A stretch of DNA of 64,000 bases. It comes from Candidatus Pelagibacter sp. (GTDB taxonomy: Bacteria > Pseudomonadota > Alphaproteobacteria > Pelagibacterales > Pelagibacteraceae). Below the pieces are notes generated by a model. That model made no database searches and was not told the origin of the DNA. It saw only the letters and a list, made by a program, of their open reading frames with translations. The translations under genes were made by a program, and so were the position numbers. The DNA lies in NCBI GenBank assembly GCA_028226535.1, contig JAOJEG010000002.1:49551-113550 (forward strand). Reading direction: 5' to 3'. How positions within the stretch are numbered: position 1 is the stretch's first letter; the number at the start of each line of letters is the position of its first letter. Shown piece by piece: positions 16,266 through 24,286 of this stretch.

Positions 16266-16757
16266 ATGAAACTTTATAGAATTAAAAAATCTAACATAGA
16301 TAAAAAAGGTAGAGGGCTTTATGCAACTCAAGACATTAAAGCAGGTACTAAAATAATTGATTATGTTGGAAAACTAATTACAAAAAAGCAAACTGAAGAG
16401 TCAGATAAATATGATAATGGTAAGCCAATTTATTTATTCACTATCAATAAAAGATATGATCTAGACGGAGATTTTCCATGGAACACAGCAGGTTTAATTA
16501 ATCACTCCTGTGATAATAATTGTGACTATGATGGAAAAGGTCTTAAAATTTGGGTGAAAGCAATCAAGGATATTAAAAAAGGTGAAGAATTTACTTGTGA
16601 CTATGGTTTTGGATATGATGAAAATTACAAACAATTTCCATGTAAATGTAAATCTAAAAACTGTTGTGGTTATATAGTCCGATCAGAATCAAGATGGAGA
16701 ATAAATAAAAAATTTTCAATGAGCAACAAGAATAAGTTAATAAACAACTCTCGCTAA
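16266..16757 (+). CDS. SET-domain protein, probable lysine methyltransferase
   Basis: A 163-residue stand-alone SET domain. The SAM-site N-terminus GRGLYA is at residues 15-20, the knot motif NHSC at 79-82, EFTCDYGFGY at 108-117 supplies the catalytic tyrosine, and a post-SET-like cysteine cluster CKCKSKNCC lies at 126-134 with an ordered zinc site possible. The pre-SET region is missing, as in other bacterial SET proteins. The substrate is unknown. It lies behind the HDAC-family gene, and its last 21 bases overlap truA on the other strand. Confidence 0.88.
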   Translation: MKLYRIKKSNIDKKGRGLYATQDIKAGTKIIDYVGKLITKKQTEESDKYDNGKPIYLFTINKRYDLDGDFPWNTAGLINHSCDNNCDYDGKGLKIWVKAIKDIKKGEEFTCDYGFGYDENYKQFPCKCKSKNCCGYIVRSESRWRINKKFSMSNKNKLINNSR

Positions 16758-17477
16758 AAAAAGTCCCTCTGGTGGTGCAGGAGGTGCGCAAAGAACTCTT
16801 TTCTTAGATTTAAATACTTTATCAAATTTTTTTAAATCCCATTTTTTTTCTCCTAAATACTTTAAACAACCCACCATAGATCTAACCTGTTGCTGTAAAA
16901 AGGATTGAGATTTAAATTCTATTTCAATTTTATTTCTTAATGATTTAATTTTTACTGATTTAATTGTTTTGATAGGACTTTTTGCATGGCAACTTGAAGA
17001 TCTAAAAGTAGAGTAATCATGAGTGCCAACTAATTTTTTTGCTCCTTTTTTAATTAAATTTAGATCCAGAGGTTTTCTTACATGCCACCCTCTTTTTTTT
17101 TCAATCACAGGAGCACTAATCTGATTAAAAATTATATATTTATAAACTTTTTGTTTTGCAGAAAATCTTGAGTGAAATTTATTGCTTCTTTTTCTGATTT
17201 TTTTAATAGCCACCCCTTTATCATTTAAAAAATGATTAATTGATTTTAAAAACTTTGTTAAATCTATGATTTCATTTTTGCTATCAAAATGACCAGACTG
17301 TTCAATTGCATGAACACCCGTATCAGTTCTACCTGAACCATTTAAAATAATTTTTTCTTTTAAAAGTTTTGTGAGTTTTTCTTGAATGAGCCCTTGAATA
17401 GTTGATCCCTTTTTTTGAATTTGCCACCCTCTAAAATCTGTTCCCACATACTCAATAAGCAGTTGATACCTAGCCAT
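16737..17477 (-). CDS. truA: tRNA pseudouridine(38-40) synthase
   Basis: Makes pseudouridine at positions 38-40 of the anticodon stem-loop. The 246-residue protein begins ARYQLLIEYVGTDFRGWQIQ, carries the catalytic aspartate in NGSGRTDTGVHA near residue 52, and has the usual FLQQQVRSMVG segment and C-terminal PPAPPEGLFL. The ATG follows the fmt stop directly (TAAATG), so def-fmt-truA form one operon. It overlaps the SET gene tail to tail. Confidence 0.96.
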   Translation of the reverse strand: MARYQLLIEYVGTDFRGWQIQKKGSTIQGLIQEKLTKLLKEKIILNGSGRTDTGVHAIEQSGHFDSKNEIIDLTKFLKSINHFLNDKGVAIKKIRKRSNKFHSRFSAKQKVYKYIIFNQISAPVIEKKRGWHVRKPLDLNLIKKGAKKLVGTHDYSTFRSSSCHAKSPIKTIKSVKIKSLRNKIEIEFKSQSFLQQQVRSMVGCLKYLGEKKWDLKKFDKVFKSKKRVLCAPPAPPEGLFLARVVY

Positions 17478-18401
17478 TTAAATTACCTCACCTTTTTTAA
17501 TTTGTGAACCAAGCATAAATTCACCAATATTTTGGGGCTTTTTCCCCTGTCTTTGGATTTCTTTAATCTTAATAGTTTGCTTATCCCCACAAACAATCTC
17601 TAGGTAATCAGAAACAATTTCTCCTGGCTTTCCAATTCCATTACCAATTTCTGCTTTTAAAATTTTGTATCTTTCACCCTTGTATATGAAAAATGCACCT
17701 GGTGCAGGATACAAACCATTTATTTTTCCAATAATAATTTTAGCTTCATCATTCCAATTAATCTCCCCCTCGGCCTTTTGAATTTTAGATGCATATGTTG
17801 CTTTTGAATGATCTTGCTCAATGAAGTTTGCTTTATCTTCTAAAATATCATCAACATTATCTAATATTTTCTCAGCTGCTATTAAAGATAATTTCTCAGA
17901 TATATCACTAGCGTTTAGATTATTTATTAAATCTATTTTATAAGTATTACACACTGGGCCTGTATCAAGCTGTTCAGCTATTTTCATAACACTAACCCCT
18001 GTTTCTTTATCAAGGTTCATTATTGATCTTTGTATGGGAGCGGCACCTCTCCATTTTGGTAAAAGAGAAGCATGTATATTAATAAATCCCTTTTTAGTTA
18101 AATTTAAAAACTCTTTTGGGATAATCTGCCCATATGCAACAACAATTGCAAGATCTGCATCGATGCTTTTAAAATATTCATATTCTTCATTGTTATCTTT
18201 TAAATTTTTTGGAGTTCTAAAATCTAAATTTAAAGTTTCAGCAATCCCTTGTATAGGAGATTTATTAATTTTTTGACCTCTTTGTGATTTCTGAGGAGGT
18301 TGTGTATAAACATCTGATATTGGATAACCATTTTGATAAAGAGATTTTAAAATGGGTACAGCAAACATTGGTGTGCCCATGAAAACAATATTTTTTGCCA
18401 T
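17478..18401 (-). CDS. fmt: Methionyl-tRNA formyltransferase
   Basis: Formylates initiator Met-tRNA from 10-formyl-THF. The 307-residue protein shows the N-terminal VFMGTPMFAVPIL, the catalytic region INIHASLLPKWRGAAPIQ, and AEQLDTGPV, followed by a C-terminal OB-like tRNA-binding domain. I chose the ATG at 18401; a TTG codon one position upstream is also possible. It lies three bases after def, the enzyme that later removes the formyl group. Confidence 0.96.
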   Translation of the reverse strand: MAKNIVFMGTPMFAVPILKSLYQNGYPISDVYTQPPQKSQRGQKINKSPIQGIAETLNLDFRTPKNLKDNNEEYEYFKSIDADLAIVVAYGQIIPKEFLNLTKKGFINIHASLLPKWRGAAPIQRSIMNLDKETGVSVMKIAEQLDTGPVCNTYKIDLINNLNASDISEKLSLIAAEKILDNVDDILEDKANFIEQDHSKATYASKIQKAEGEINWNDEAKIIIGKINGLYPAPGAFFIYKGERYKILKAEIGNGIGKPGEIVSDYLEIVCGDKQTIKIKEIQRQGKKPQNIGEFMLGSQIKKGEVI

Positions 18402-18404
18402 CAA

Positions 18405-18920
18405 TTAAAGAACTGCAGTATTTGATTTTAATTTAGATAGCTTTTTTATGATCATAGATTTTTTTAATTTTGAAAGGTAATCGATAAATAATATTCCTTC
18501 TAAGTGATCCATTTCATGTTGAATACATGTAGCAAGTAAACCATCTGCCTTTAATAATTGTTTTTTTCCATTATAATCAAGGTATTCTACATCACATTTG
18601 CTTGGTCTATCTATCTCAGCAAATTGTTCAGGCACTGATAAACAACCTTCTTCGTGTGTGTTTTTAATTGGATCTTTATTTAAAATAACTGGATTTACAA
18701 AATATCTAGGTTCTTTTTTCCCGTCTTTATTAATATCCATCACTATAATTCTTTTTGGGATGCCAATTTGAATTGCTGCAAGACCTATACCATTAGCATC
18801 ATACATTGTATCCAACATATCACTCATGAGTTTTTGTTCTTCTTTACCAACACTTTCAACAGGTTTTGAAATCTGTCTAAGCAATTTATTTGGTTCAGTG
18901 ATTATAGTTTTAACAGCCAT
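18405..18920 (-). CDS. def: Peptide deformylase
   Basis: Removes the formyl group from nascent proteins at the ribosome exit. The 171-residue metalloprotease has all three signature motifs: GIGLAAIQIG, EEGCLS with the metal cysteine, and QHEMDHLEG with the HExxH-type pair. N-terminal VKTIITEPNKLLRQISKPV is typical. It is the first gene of def-fmt-truA, just downstream of the unknown exported protein. Confidence 0.96.
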   Translation of the reverse strand: MAVKTIITEPNKLLRQISKPVESVGKEEQKLMSDMLDTMYDANGIGLAAIQIGIPKRIIVMDINKDGKKEPRYFVNPVILNKDPIKNTHEEGCLSVPEQFAEIDRPSKCDVEYLDYNGKKQLLKADGLLATCIQHEMDHLEGILFIDYLSKLKKSMIIKKLSKLKSNTAVL

Positions 18921-18943
18921 TACGAATTATTTTATTATAATTT

Positions 18944-20704
18944 CTAAACTTTTAAAGGAAGAACTTTTAATAAAAGTTTATTCCTAATCGAATCAGTATT
19001 CAATTGGTTGAGTGTATTTATTATAAAATAAACTGTATCATCATCTATATCCTCAATTTTCTCAGGCCCAATAACCTCTATAATTCTAAGTAATGCAGCT
19101 CCAATTTCTTTATTATCAAGCATTTTCTGAATATCTGAAGGCATCTCTGATTTGTTAACTTTATAAAGATTTTCATATTTTTTTGAGATTTCAATTCCAT
19201 CAGACTTTAGAGCTTCAAGAAAAATTATATCTTTCTTAGATAAAGTGTATTTTTTATCTTTTTTTATTTTTTTTAAAAATTTATCAAGATCTTCTTCAAT
19301 TTTCGATTTTGCATAATCTCCATTAAAATAATTTACCAATTTGGATTGGTGTAATATTTTATTGTTGTATTTTATTCTTTTATTAATGATTTCATCGCTT
19401 TTTAAATACTGATTATAAAAAGTAGTGAAATTAGATGGTACATCTGTTTCGTCAATTTGCTTTAAAGATTTTCTAAGTTCTTCATCAAAAGCATCCTCGA
19501 TACCTTCAGATTTAAAGATATCTTTTAGAATTTTCATTAATTCTAGTTTTAGTTTTGGCTCCTCCGTCAAAAGCAATCTTTGATAAACTAAAGCTTTACC
19601 TTCAATGGATGATAGAGATTTATAAGACTCTTTAGTATTTAACAGCTGATTTATATTAAACTGAAATCTTTTATAAAACTGAAACAACTCTTCTTCTGAG
19701 TAATTTTTATCATGAGTTGCTTTTTCAATAGTTGAAATTGTTTCTATATCTGTAATCTCTACATCTTGAATTTTATATAATAAATTAGAAGATGATAAAT
19801 ACTTCCAAATTAATTTAGATGTGTCTTTGTTTGGTTCAAATACGAATTCAGGATTGGTTCTATGGGCTAAATGAAAATCTAGAATTGAATTTTCAGAAAT
19901 TTCTTTATTTGCCTCATCTATATATCCAAATAGGTAATTAATTTTATTTTCGAAATATTCATCTGAAAAACCTAACTCTTTCTTTAAATCTAAAATTAAT
20001 TGAGCTTCCTCATTTTTTCCATAATTAATTAAACAGTATAAATTAAATTTTGATAAATATTCATCTTCTAAAGGTTCTTTAATCTTAGAGAATATTTCAC
20101 ATGATTTTTTAACATCTGATTGAGACAAATATCTATCAACCATATATCTCATTAGCTCTGGATGAATGTTAGTGACTTGATTCTTAATAAGATATTCTTC
20201 TATTAAATCTAAGTTAGAGTTTTTAATGAGCCACTTTGTTTTAAATTTTAGAAATTCCTGATCAGTAATATTTTGATTTGGATAATAAGCATTCGTCAAC
20301 AATGAAATATTAAGAATTTCAGATGCATCTTTTGAAAGTTCGTATTTATCTATGTTATTAAAAATTTTTTTTAATGTTAAACCATCAGAATTTGACCACA
20401 TATTTATATCCAAACCATATTCTTGTGGATCATATAATCCTGCAATTTTAATTGTTTTTGACGTAAGTTCTTGGTCTAACTTTATAGAGTCTTCATTTTT
20501 ATCTGATTGCATTTTATAGATAATGCTTTCAGAGATCTCTTGTTTATTTTCAATTGATAAATTTTCTTCAGAAATAGTTTCAACCTCTTTTTTTTCTAAA
20601 TTCCAAATATCTACAGGCTTATCCTCCGCAAACGATGAGAGAGAAATTAAAGAAAAAATTACAATTGATAAATTTTTCTTATTTAACAATTTTGAAATTT
20701 TCAT
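18944..20704 (-). CDS. Exported protein of unknown function, 586 aa
   Basis: I do not recognise this protein. A signal peptide is visible (MKISKLLNKKNLSIVIFSLI, cleavage likely after SSFA), so it should reach the periplasm. The mature part is acidic and mostly predicted helical, without a clear metal site or enzymatic motif. Long runs of Leu/Glu/Lys-rich helices suggest an alpha-solenoid or tetratricopeptide-like scaffold, but no repeat register could be assigned. Its start overlaps the end of the upstream small membrane protein gene by 26 bases, which suggests a functional pair. Def follows downstream. Confidence 0.8.
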   Translation of the reverse strand: MKISKLLNKKNLSIVIFSLISLSSFAEDKPVDIWNLEKKEVETISEENLSIENKQEISESIIYKMQSDKNEDSIKLDQELTSKTIKIAGLYDPQEYGLDINMWSNSDGLTLKKIFNNIDKYELSKDASEILNISLLTNAYYPNQNITDQEFLKFKTKWLIKNSNLDLIEEYLIKNQVTNIHPELMRYMVDRYLSQSDVKKSCEIFSKIKEPLEDEYLSKFNLYCLINYGKNEEAQLILDLKKELGFSDEYFENKINYLFGYIDEANKEISENSILDFHLAHRTNPEFVFEPNKDTSKLIWKYLSSSNLLYKIQDVEITDIETISTIEKATHDKNYSEEELFQFYKRFQFNINQLLNTKESYKSLSSIEGKALVYQRLLLTEEPKLKLELMKILKDIFKSEGIEDAFDEELRKSLKQIDETDVPSNFTTFYNQYLKSDEIINKRIKYNNKILHQSKLVNYFNGDYAKSKIEEDLDKFLKKIKKDKKYTLSKKDIIFLEALKSDGIEISKKYENLYKVNKSEMPSDIQKMLDNKEIGAALLRIIEVIGPEKIEDIDDDTVYFIINTLNQLNTDSIRNKLLLKVLPLKV

Positions 20705-20861
20705 TTGGAATAGTTTTTTCTATTTCTTTTTTTGGAGCTGGGAAATCAATTTTATTTATAAAAAAAACAAGTCCCAACATAATTACAAGACCAATCATAG
20801 ATTTTATAATTATAGCAATGATATTGGTTCTGCCTGAACTTGTATTTTTATTGAATTGCAT
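20679..20861 (-). CDS. Small single-pass membrane protein, 60 aa
   Basis: A 60-residue protein with a polar N-terminus (MQFNKNTSSGRTN), one hydrophobic helix (about residues 14-36, IIAIIIKSMIGLVIMLGLVF) and a charged tail rich in Lys, Glu and Pro. The topology fits a type II inner-membrane anchor with the tail outside. The reading frame overlaps the start of the 586-residue exported protein by 26 bases, which supports co-expression. It is divergent from aroK. No family is recognised. Confidence 0.6.
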   Translation of the reverse strand: MQFNKNTSSGRTNIIAIIIKSMIGLVIMLGLVFFINKIDFPAPKKEIEKTIPNENFKIVK

Positions 20862-20918
20862 ATAACTTTAGTTAATTTCAAATTAAGACATATTTGTGTT
20901 TTTTCAATAAAGAAACTT

Positions 20919-21431
20919 ATGAAATCAAAAGAAAATCTTGTGTTTTTAGGTATGATGGGATCTGGGAAGAGCTCTATTGGTTTACTAACTGCAAAAAGAT
21001 TAAAGATTAAATTCATAGATGTAGATAAAGAAATTGAAAAAGAATTGGGCTTATCTATATCCAAAATATTTGTGACAAAAGGTGAAGATTATTTTAGAAA
21101 ATTTGAAGAAAAAATAACTCTTAAAATACTAAAAATTAATTCAACTGTGGTTTCACTTGGTGGAGGGGCATTTATGAATAAAATTATAAGAAAAGAAATT
21201 CTAAAAAACCACATCTCTTTTTGGTTAAAATGGGATAATGAAACATTATTGAATAGAATTAAAAATAGTAAAAAAAGACCCCTTGCTTTTAACTCAACAA
21301 AAAATGAATTGATTGATTTAATAAAAAAACGATCTAACATTTATTCTAAAGCACAATATGAAATTAAATGTGATAAATTGTCAAAAAATGAAATTGTTAA
21401 CAAAGTTTTAAAAAATTATGAAACCCATTAA
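20919..21431 (+). CDS. aroK: Shikimate kinase
   Basis: Phosphorylates shikimate on the way to chorismate. The 170-residue NMP-kinase fold shows the P-loop FLGMMGSGKSSIG, the DVDKEIE substrate segment, FRKFEE, and SLGGGAFM. I start at the ATG at 20919 (MKSKENLVFLG). A longer in-frame version from 20856 would add 21 unconserved residues and run into the divergent gene's promoter region. The last 14 bases overlap aroB. Confidence 0.95.
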   Translation: MKSKENLVFLGMMGSGKSSIGLLTAKRLKIKFIDVDKEIEKELGLSISKIFVTKGEDYFRKFEEKITLKILKINSTVVSLGGGAFMNKIIRKEILKNHISFWLKWDNETLLNRIKNSKKRPLAFNSTKNELIDLIKKRSNIYSKAQYEIKCDKLSKNEIVNKVLKNYETH

Positions 21432-22524
21432 GTTAAAAATTAATACTAAAACTCAAAAATATTCAATTATTATTGGTTCAAATTTAGGATCTAGTGTATC
21501 AAAAATTTTAAAAGAAAATTCAATAAACTTTAAACAATGTTTGCTCGTTATCGATAAAAATATTTCAAAACATTTTGTTTCAAAGATTAAAAAATCTTTT
21601 AACAAAAAAAAACTTCATGTTCATTATTTTAAAGCTAATGAAATGAACAAGAATTTTACAAGCGTAAACAAAATTTTAGATATTTTACTAACCAAAAACT
21701 TTTCAAGAGAGGATTGTGTTATATCTATTGGTGGGGGTATTACTGGAGATATAAGCGGTTTTGCAGCTAGTCTATTTAAAAGAGGATTAAAATTTATCAA
21801 CATTCCAACTACGCTTTTATCACAAGTAGACTCATCGATTGGAGGAAAAACAGGAGTAAATACTAAATTTGGAAAAAACCTAATAGGAAGTTTTTATCAA
21901 CCAAATTTGGTTATATCAGATGTTCAATTTCTAAAGACTTTACCAAAAAGAGAATTGATTTGTGGTTATGGTGAAATTTTAAAACATTCTTTAATTGCTA
22001 ATAAAAGTTTTTATAAATTTTTAGATAAAAATAATGATAGAATTTTAAAACTTTCATCTCCATTTATTGAAAGAGCTATATATGAAAGCTGTAAAATAAA
22101 AAAAAATGTTGTCGAAAAAGATGAAAAAGAAAAAGGTTTAAGGAAAATATTAAATTTTGGTCACACATTTGCTCATGCTTATGAAGCTTCTTTGGGTTAT
22201 TCAAAAAGACTTAACCATGGAGAAGCCGTAATACTTGGCATGCAAAGTGCATTAAGTTTTAGTTTAAAAAATAATTTAATTCAAAAAAGTGACTATTATT
22301 CAATTTTAAAACACATTTTAAAAGCGAGTTTACCATCAAATATAAAAAAATTTTTTAAAATTAGAGATTTAAATAAAATATTATCTTTTATGGCTAAAGA
22401 TAAAAAAAATAATTCAAGTAATATTAATTTAGTTTTATTAAAAAAAATTGGACATCCAATTATAAATAGAGAGTATAAAAAAAATGATTTATCTGGGTTT
22501 CTAAAAAGTGAATTAAGAAATTAA
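21418..22524 (+). CDS. aroB: 3-Dehydroquinate synthase
   Basis: NAD- and metal-dependent cyclisation of DAHP to dehydroquinate, second step of the shikimate pathway. The 368-residue protein shows the NAD site SIGGGITGDISGFAAS, PTTLLSQVDSSIGGKTGVN, the lysine in GYGEILKHSL, and the metal ligands in RLNHGEAVILGM and NFGHTFAHAYE. It is translationally coupled to aroK by a 14-base overlap. Its 3' end overlaps the convergent bolA gene by 12 bases. Confidence 0.96.
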   Translation: MKPIKLKINTKTQKYSIIIGSNLGSSVSKILKENSINFKQCLLVIDKNISKHFVSKIKKSFNKKKLHVHYFKANEMNKNFTSVNKILDILLTKNFSREDCVISIGGGITGDISGFAASLFKRGLKFINIPTTLLSQVDSSIGGKTGVNTKFGKNLIGSFYQPNLVISDVQFLKTLPKRELICGYGEILKHSLIANKSFYKFLDKNNDRILKLSSPFIERAIYESCKIKKNVVEKDEKEKGLRKILNFGHTFAHAYEASLGYSKRLNHGEAVILGMQSALSFSLKNNLIQKSDYYSILKHILKASLPSNIKKFFKIRDLNKILSFMAKDKKNNSSNINLVLLKKIGHPIINREYKKNDLSGFLKSELRN

Positions 22525-22773
22525 AATTTGTATTGAATGGATATGTTCTTTCAATTCCTGATCTAAAATTTTATAGACTCTTTTGTTACTTTCAATTCTA
22601 TTTAAAGCCTTTAATTCACTTGAGCTCAAAATAATTTTTAAATGATATCTACCATCTTGATTGCCAGCATGATTTTTGTGAAGAAAAGATTTATCTTCTA
22701 TATTAATACTTTCGATATCAATTTGGTCAGTAAGTTTTTTTTTTACAATTGCAATTAACTCATTTATATCCAT
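22513..22773 (-). CDS. BolA family protein
   Basis: An 86-residue BolA/IbaG-type protein. Members bind monothiol glutaredoxins through a shared Fe-S cluster and act in iron-sulfur trafficking. The central segment NHAGNQDGRYHLKIILSS and the helix-strand end RVYKILDQELKEHIHSIQIL match the class II KH-like fold. No cysteine is present, so cluster binding would rely on histidine, as in IbaG. It overlaps aroB by 12 bases tail to tail and is divergent from the DnaJ-like gene. Confidence 0.88.
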   Translation of the reverse strand: MDINELIAIVKKKLTDQIDIESINIEDKSFLHKNHAGNQDGRYHLKIILSSSELKALNRIESNKRVYKILDQELKEHIHSIQILIS

Positions 22774-22794
22774 AAACTAAATCTATTATATATC

Positions 22795-23328
22795 ATGAAA
22801 AATATTTGCGACTGGAATAATTGTAATGAAATTGGTGATTATAGAGCACCAGTTGAAAAAGATAACAGTAAAAAATATAGAATGCTTTGTCTAGAGCATG
22901 TGAAAGAGTTTAATAAAAATTGGAATTATTTTTCAGGAATGAATGATGATCAGGTATTGAATTTCTTAAAATCAGATATGATTTGGCACAAACCCACTCA
23001 AAGCTTTAGCTCTTCTGATAATTTCTTCAAAGTTCTGTGGAATAACACTTTAAGGGATGAATTAGACAAAGATAAAATTAATGGTGACTACAATCATATG
23101 CGTCAATTTAAATTTAACCATAAAGATATCAAAGCCTTTGGTATATTGGGAATTTCAGTGGGATTGAAGTGGGAAAAAGTTCAAGATAAGTTCAAATTAC
23201 TTGTCAAAAAATATCACCCAGATATAAATGCCGGAAACAAAAAATATGAAGAAAAACTAAAATTAATAACTTTAGCTTACACTCAACTTAAAAATACTTA
23301 TAGAGATAAAATTGACTCCAAATCTTAA
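22795..23328 (+). CDS. DnaJ-domain protein next to cobS
   Basis: A 177-residue protein with a C-terminal J domain carrying the HPD motif ([20 protein letters not shown]), which stimulates Hsp70 ATPase, and an N-terminal possible zinc site (C5, C10, then CLEH near residue 32). No G/F or cysteine-repeat region is present, so it is a type III J protein. The 3' end overlaps cobS by 17 bases. The dnaJ-cobS-cobT order is common in Alphaproteobacteria, including species that do not make cobalamin as far as I know, which hints at a chaperone role for the CobS/T complex. Confidence 0.85.
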   Translation: MKNICDWNNCNEIGDYRAPVEKDNSKKYRMLCLEHVKEFNKNWNYFSGMNDDQVLNFLKSDMIWHKPTQSFSSSDNFFKVLWNNTLRDELDKDKINGDYNHMRQFKFNHKDIKAFGILGISVGLKWEKVQDKFKLLVKKYHPDINAGNKKYEEKLKLITLAYTQLKNTYRDKIDSKS

Positions 23329-24286
23329 TATTCAACCCAACATAAAAGTTTCATTAAAACAAACTTTTGGAATCGACTCAGAAATGGAAGTGGATGCTTT
23401 TGCAGAGAAGAATGAATATGTTCCTGAAATAGACAAAAGTTACAAATTTGATAGAGACACTACAATGGCAATAGTCTCTGGTTTTGCTCACAACAAAAGA
23501 GTATTAGTTCAAGGATATCATGGTACTGGAAAATCAACGCACATAGAACAAATCGCTGCTAGACTAAACTGGCCTTGTATTCGAGTAAATTTAGATAGTC
23601 ATGTAAGTAGAATTGATTTGATAGGGAAAGATGCAATTGTTCTTAAAGATGGAAAACAAATTACCCAATTTAACGAAGGTATTTTACCTTGGTCAATACA
23701 AAATCCAGTGGCACTAGTTTTTGATGAGTATGATGCTGGTAGACCAGATGTAATGTTTGTGATTCAAAGAGTTTTGGAGGCAGAAGGTAATTTTACTCTT
23801 CTGGATAAAAATAAAGTAATTAAACAAAATAAATTTTTTAGATTGTTTGCAACTTCAAACACTGTTGGATTAGGTGATACCACTGGTCTTTATCATGGAA
23901 CACAACAAATAAATCAAGGACAAATGGATAGATGGAATATTGTCACTACTCTAAATTATCTAAGTCTTGATAGAGAATTAGATATTGTTTTAGCAAAAAA
24001 TAAAAATCTGAATAACACTAAAGGAAAAGAAAAAGTTGCAAATATGATAAAAGTAGCCTCTTTAACCAGAAAAGGATTTATCGCAGGCGATATATCAACA
24101 GTAATGAGTCCCCGAACAGTTTTACATTGGGCAGAAAATTCAGAAATTTTTAAAGACACAGGTTATGCTTTTAGAGTAACTTTTCTCAATAAATGTGATG
24201 AAATTGAAAAAAATACTATCGCAGAATATTATCAAAGATGTTTTGGTGAGGAACTTCCAGAATCATTGATGAATATTCAGATTTAA
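23312..24286 (+). CDS. cobS: CobS-type AAA+ ATPase
   Basis: A 324-residue MoxR/CobS AAA+ ATPase. Walker A is [10 protein letters not shown], Walker [11 protein letters not shown], and sensor 1 LFATSNT. Classical CobS, with CobT and CobN, inserts cobalt into hydrogenobyrinate diamide. The start is TTG at 23312: family similarity ([14 protein letters not shown]) extends well upstream of the first ATG, which would remove the N-terminal 23 residues. It overlaps the DnaJ-like gene and is directly followed by cobT. No cobN is present in this window. Confidence 0.92.
   Translation: MTPNLNIQPNIKVSLKQTFGIDSEMEVDAFAEKNEYVPEIDKSYKFDRDTTMAIVSGFAHNKRVLVQGYHGTGKSTHIEQIAARLNWPCIRVNLDSHVSRIDLIGKDAIVLKDGKQITQFNEGILPWSIQNPVALVFDEYDAGRPDVMFVIQRVLEAEGNFTLLDKNKVIKQNKFFRLFATSNTVGLGDTTGLYHGTQQINQGQMDRWNIVTTLNYLSLDRELDIVLAKNKNLNNTKGKEKVANMIKVASLTRKGFIAGDISTVMSPRTVLHWAENSEIFKDTGYAFRVTFLNKCDEIEKNTIAEYYQRCFGEELPESLMNIQI

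Noticed and set aside
20856..20918. Longer shikimate kinase start
   Set aside because: The 21 added residues are unlike the family and the 20919 ATG sits right before the conserved strand and P-loop.
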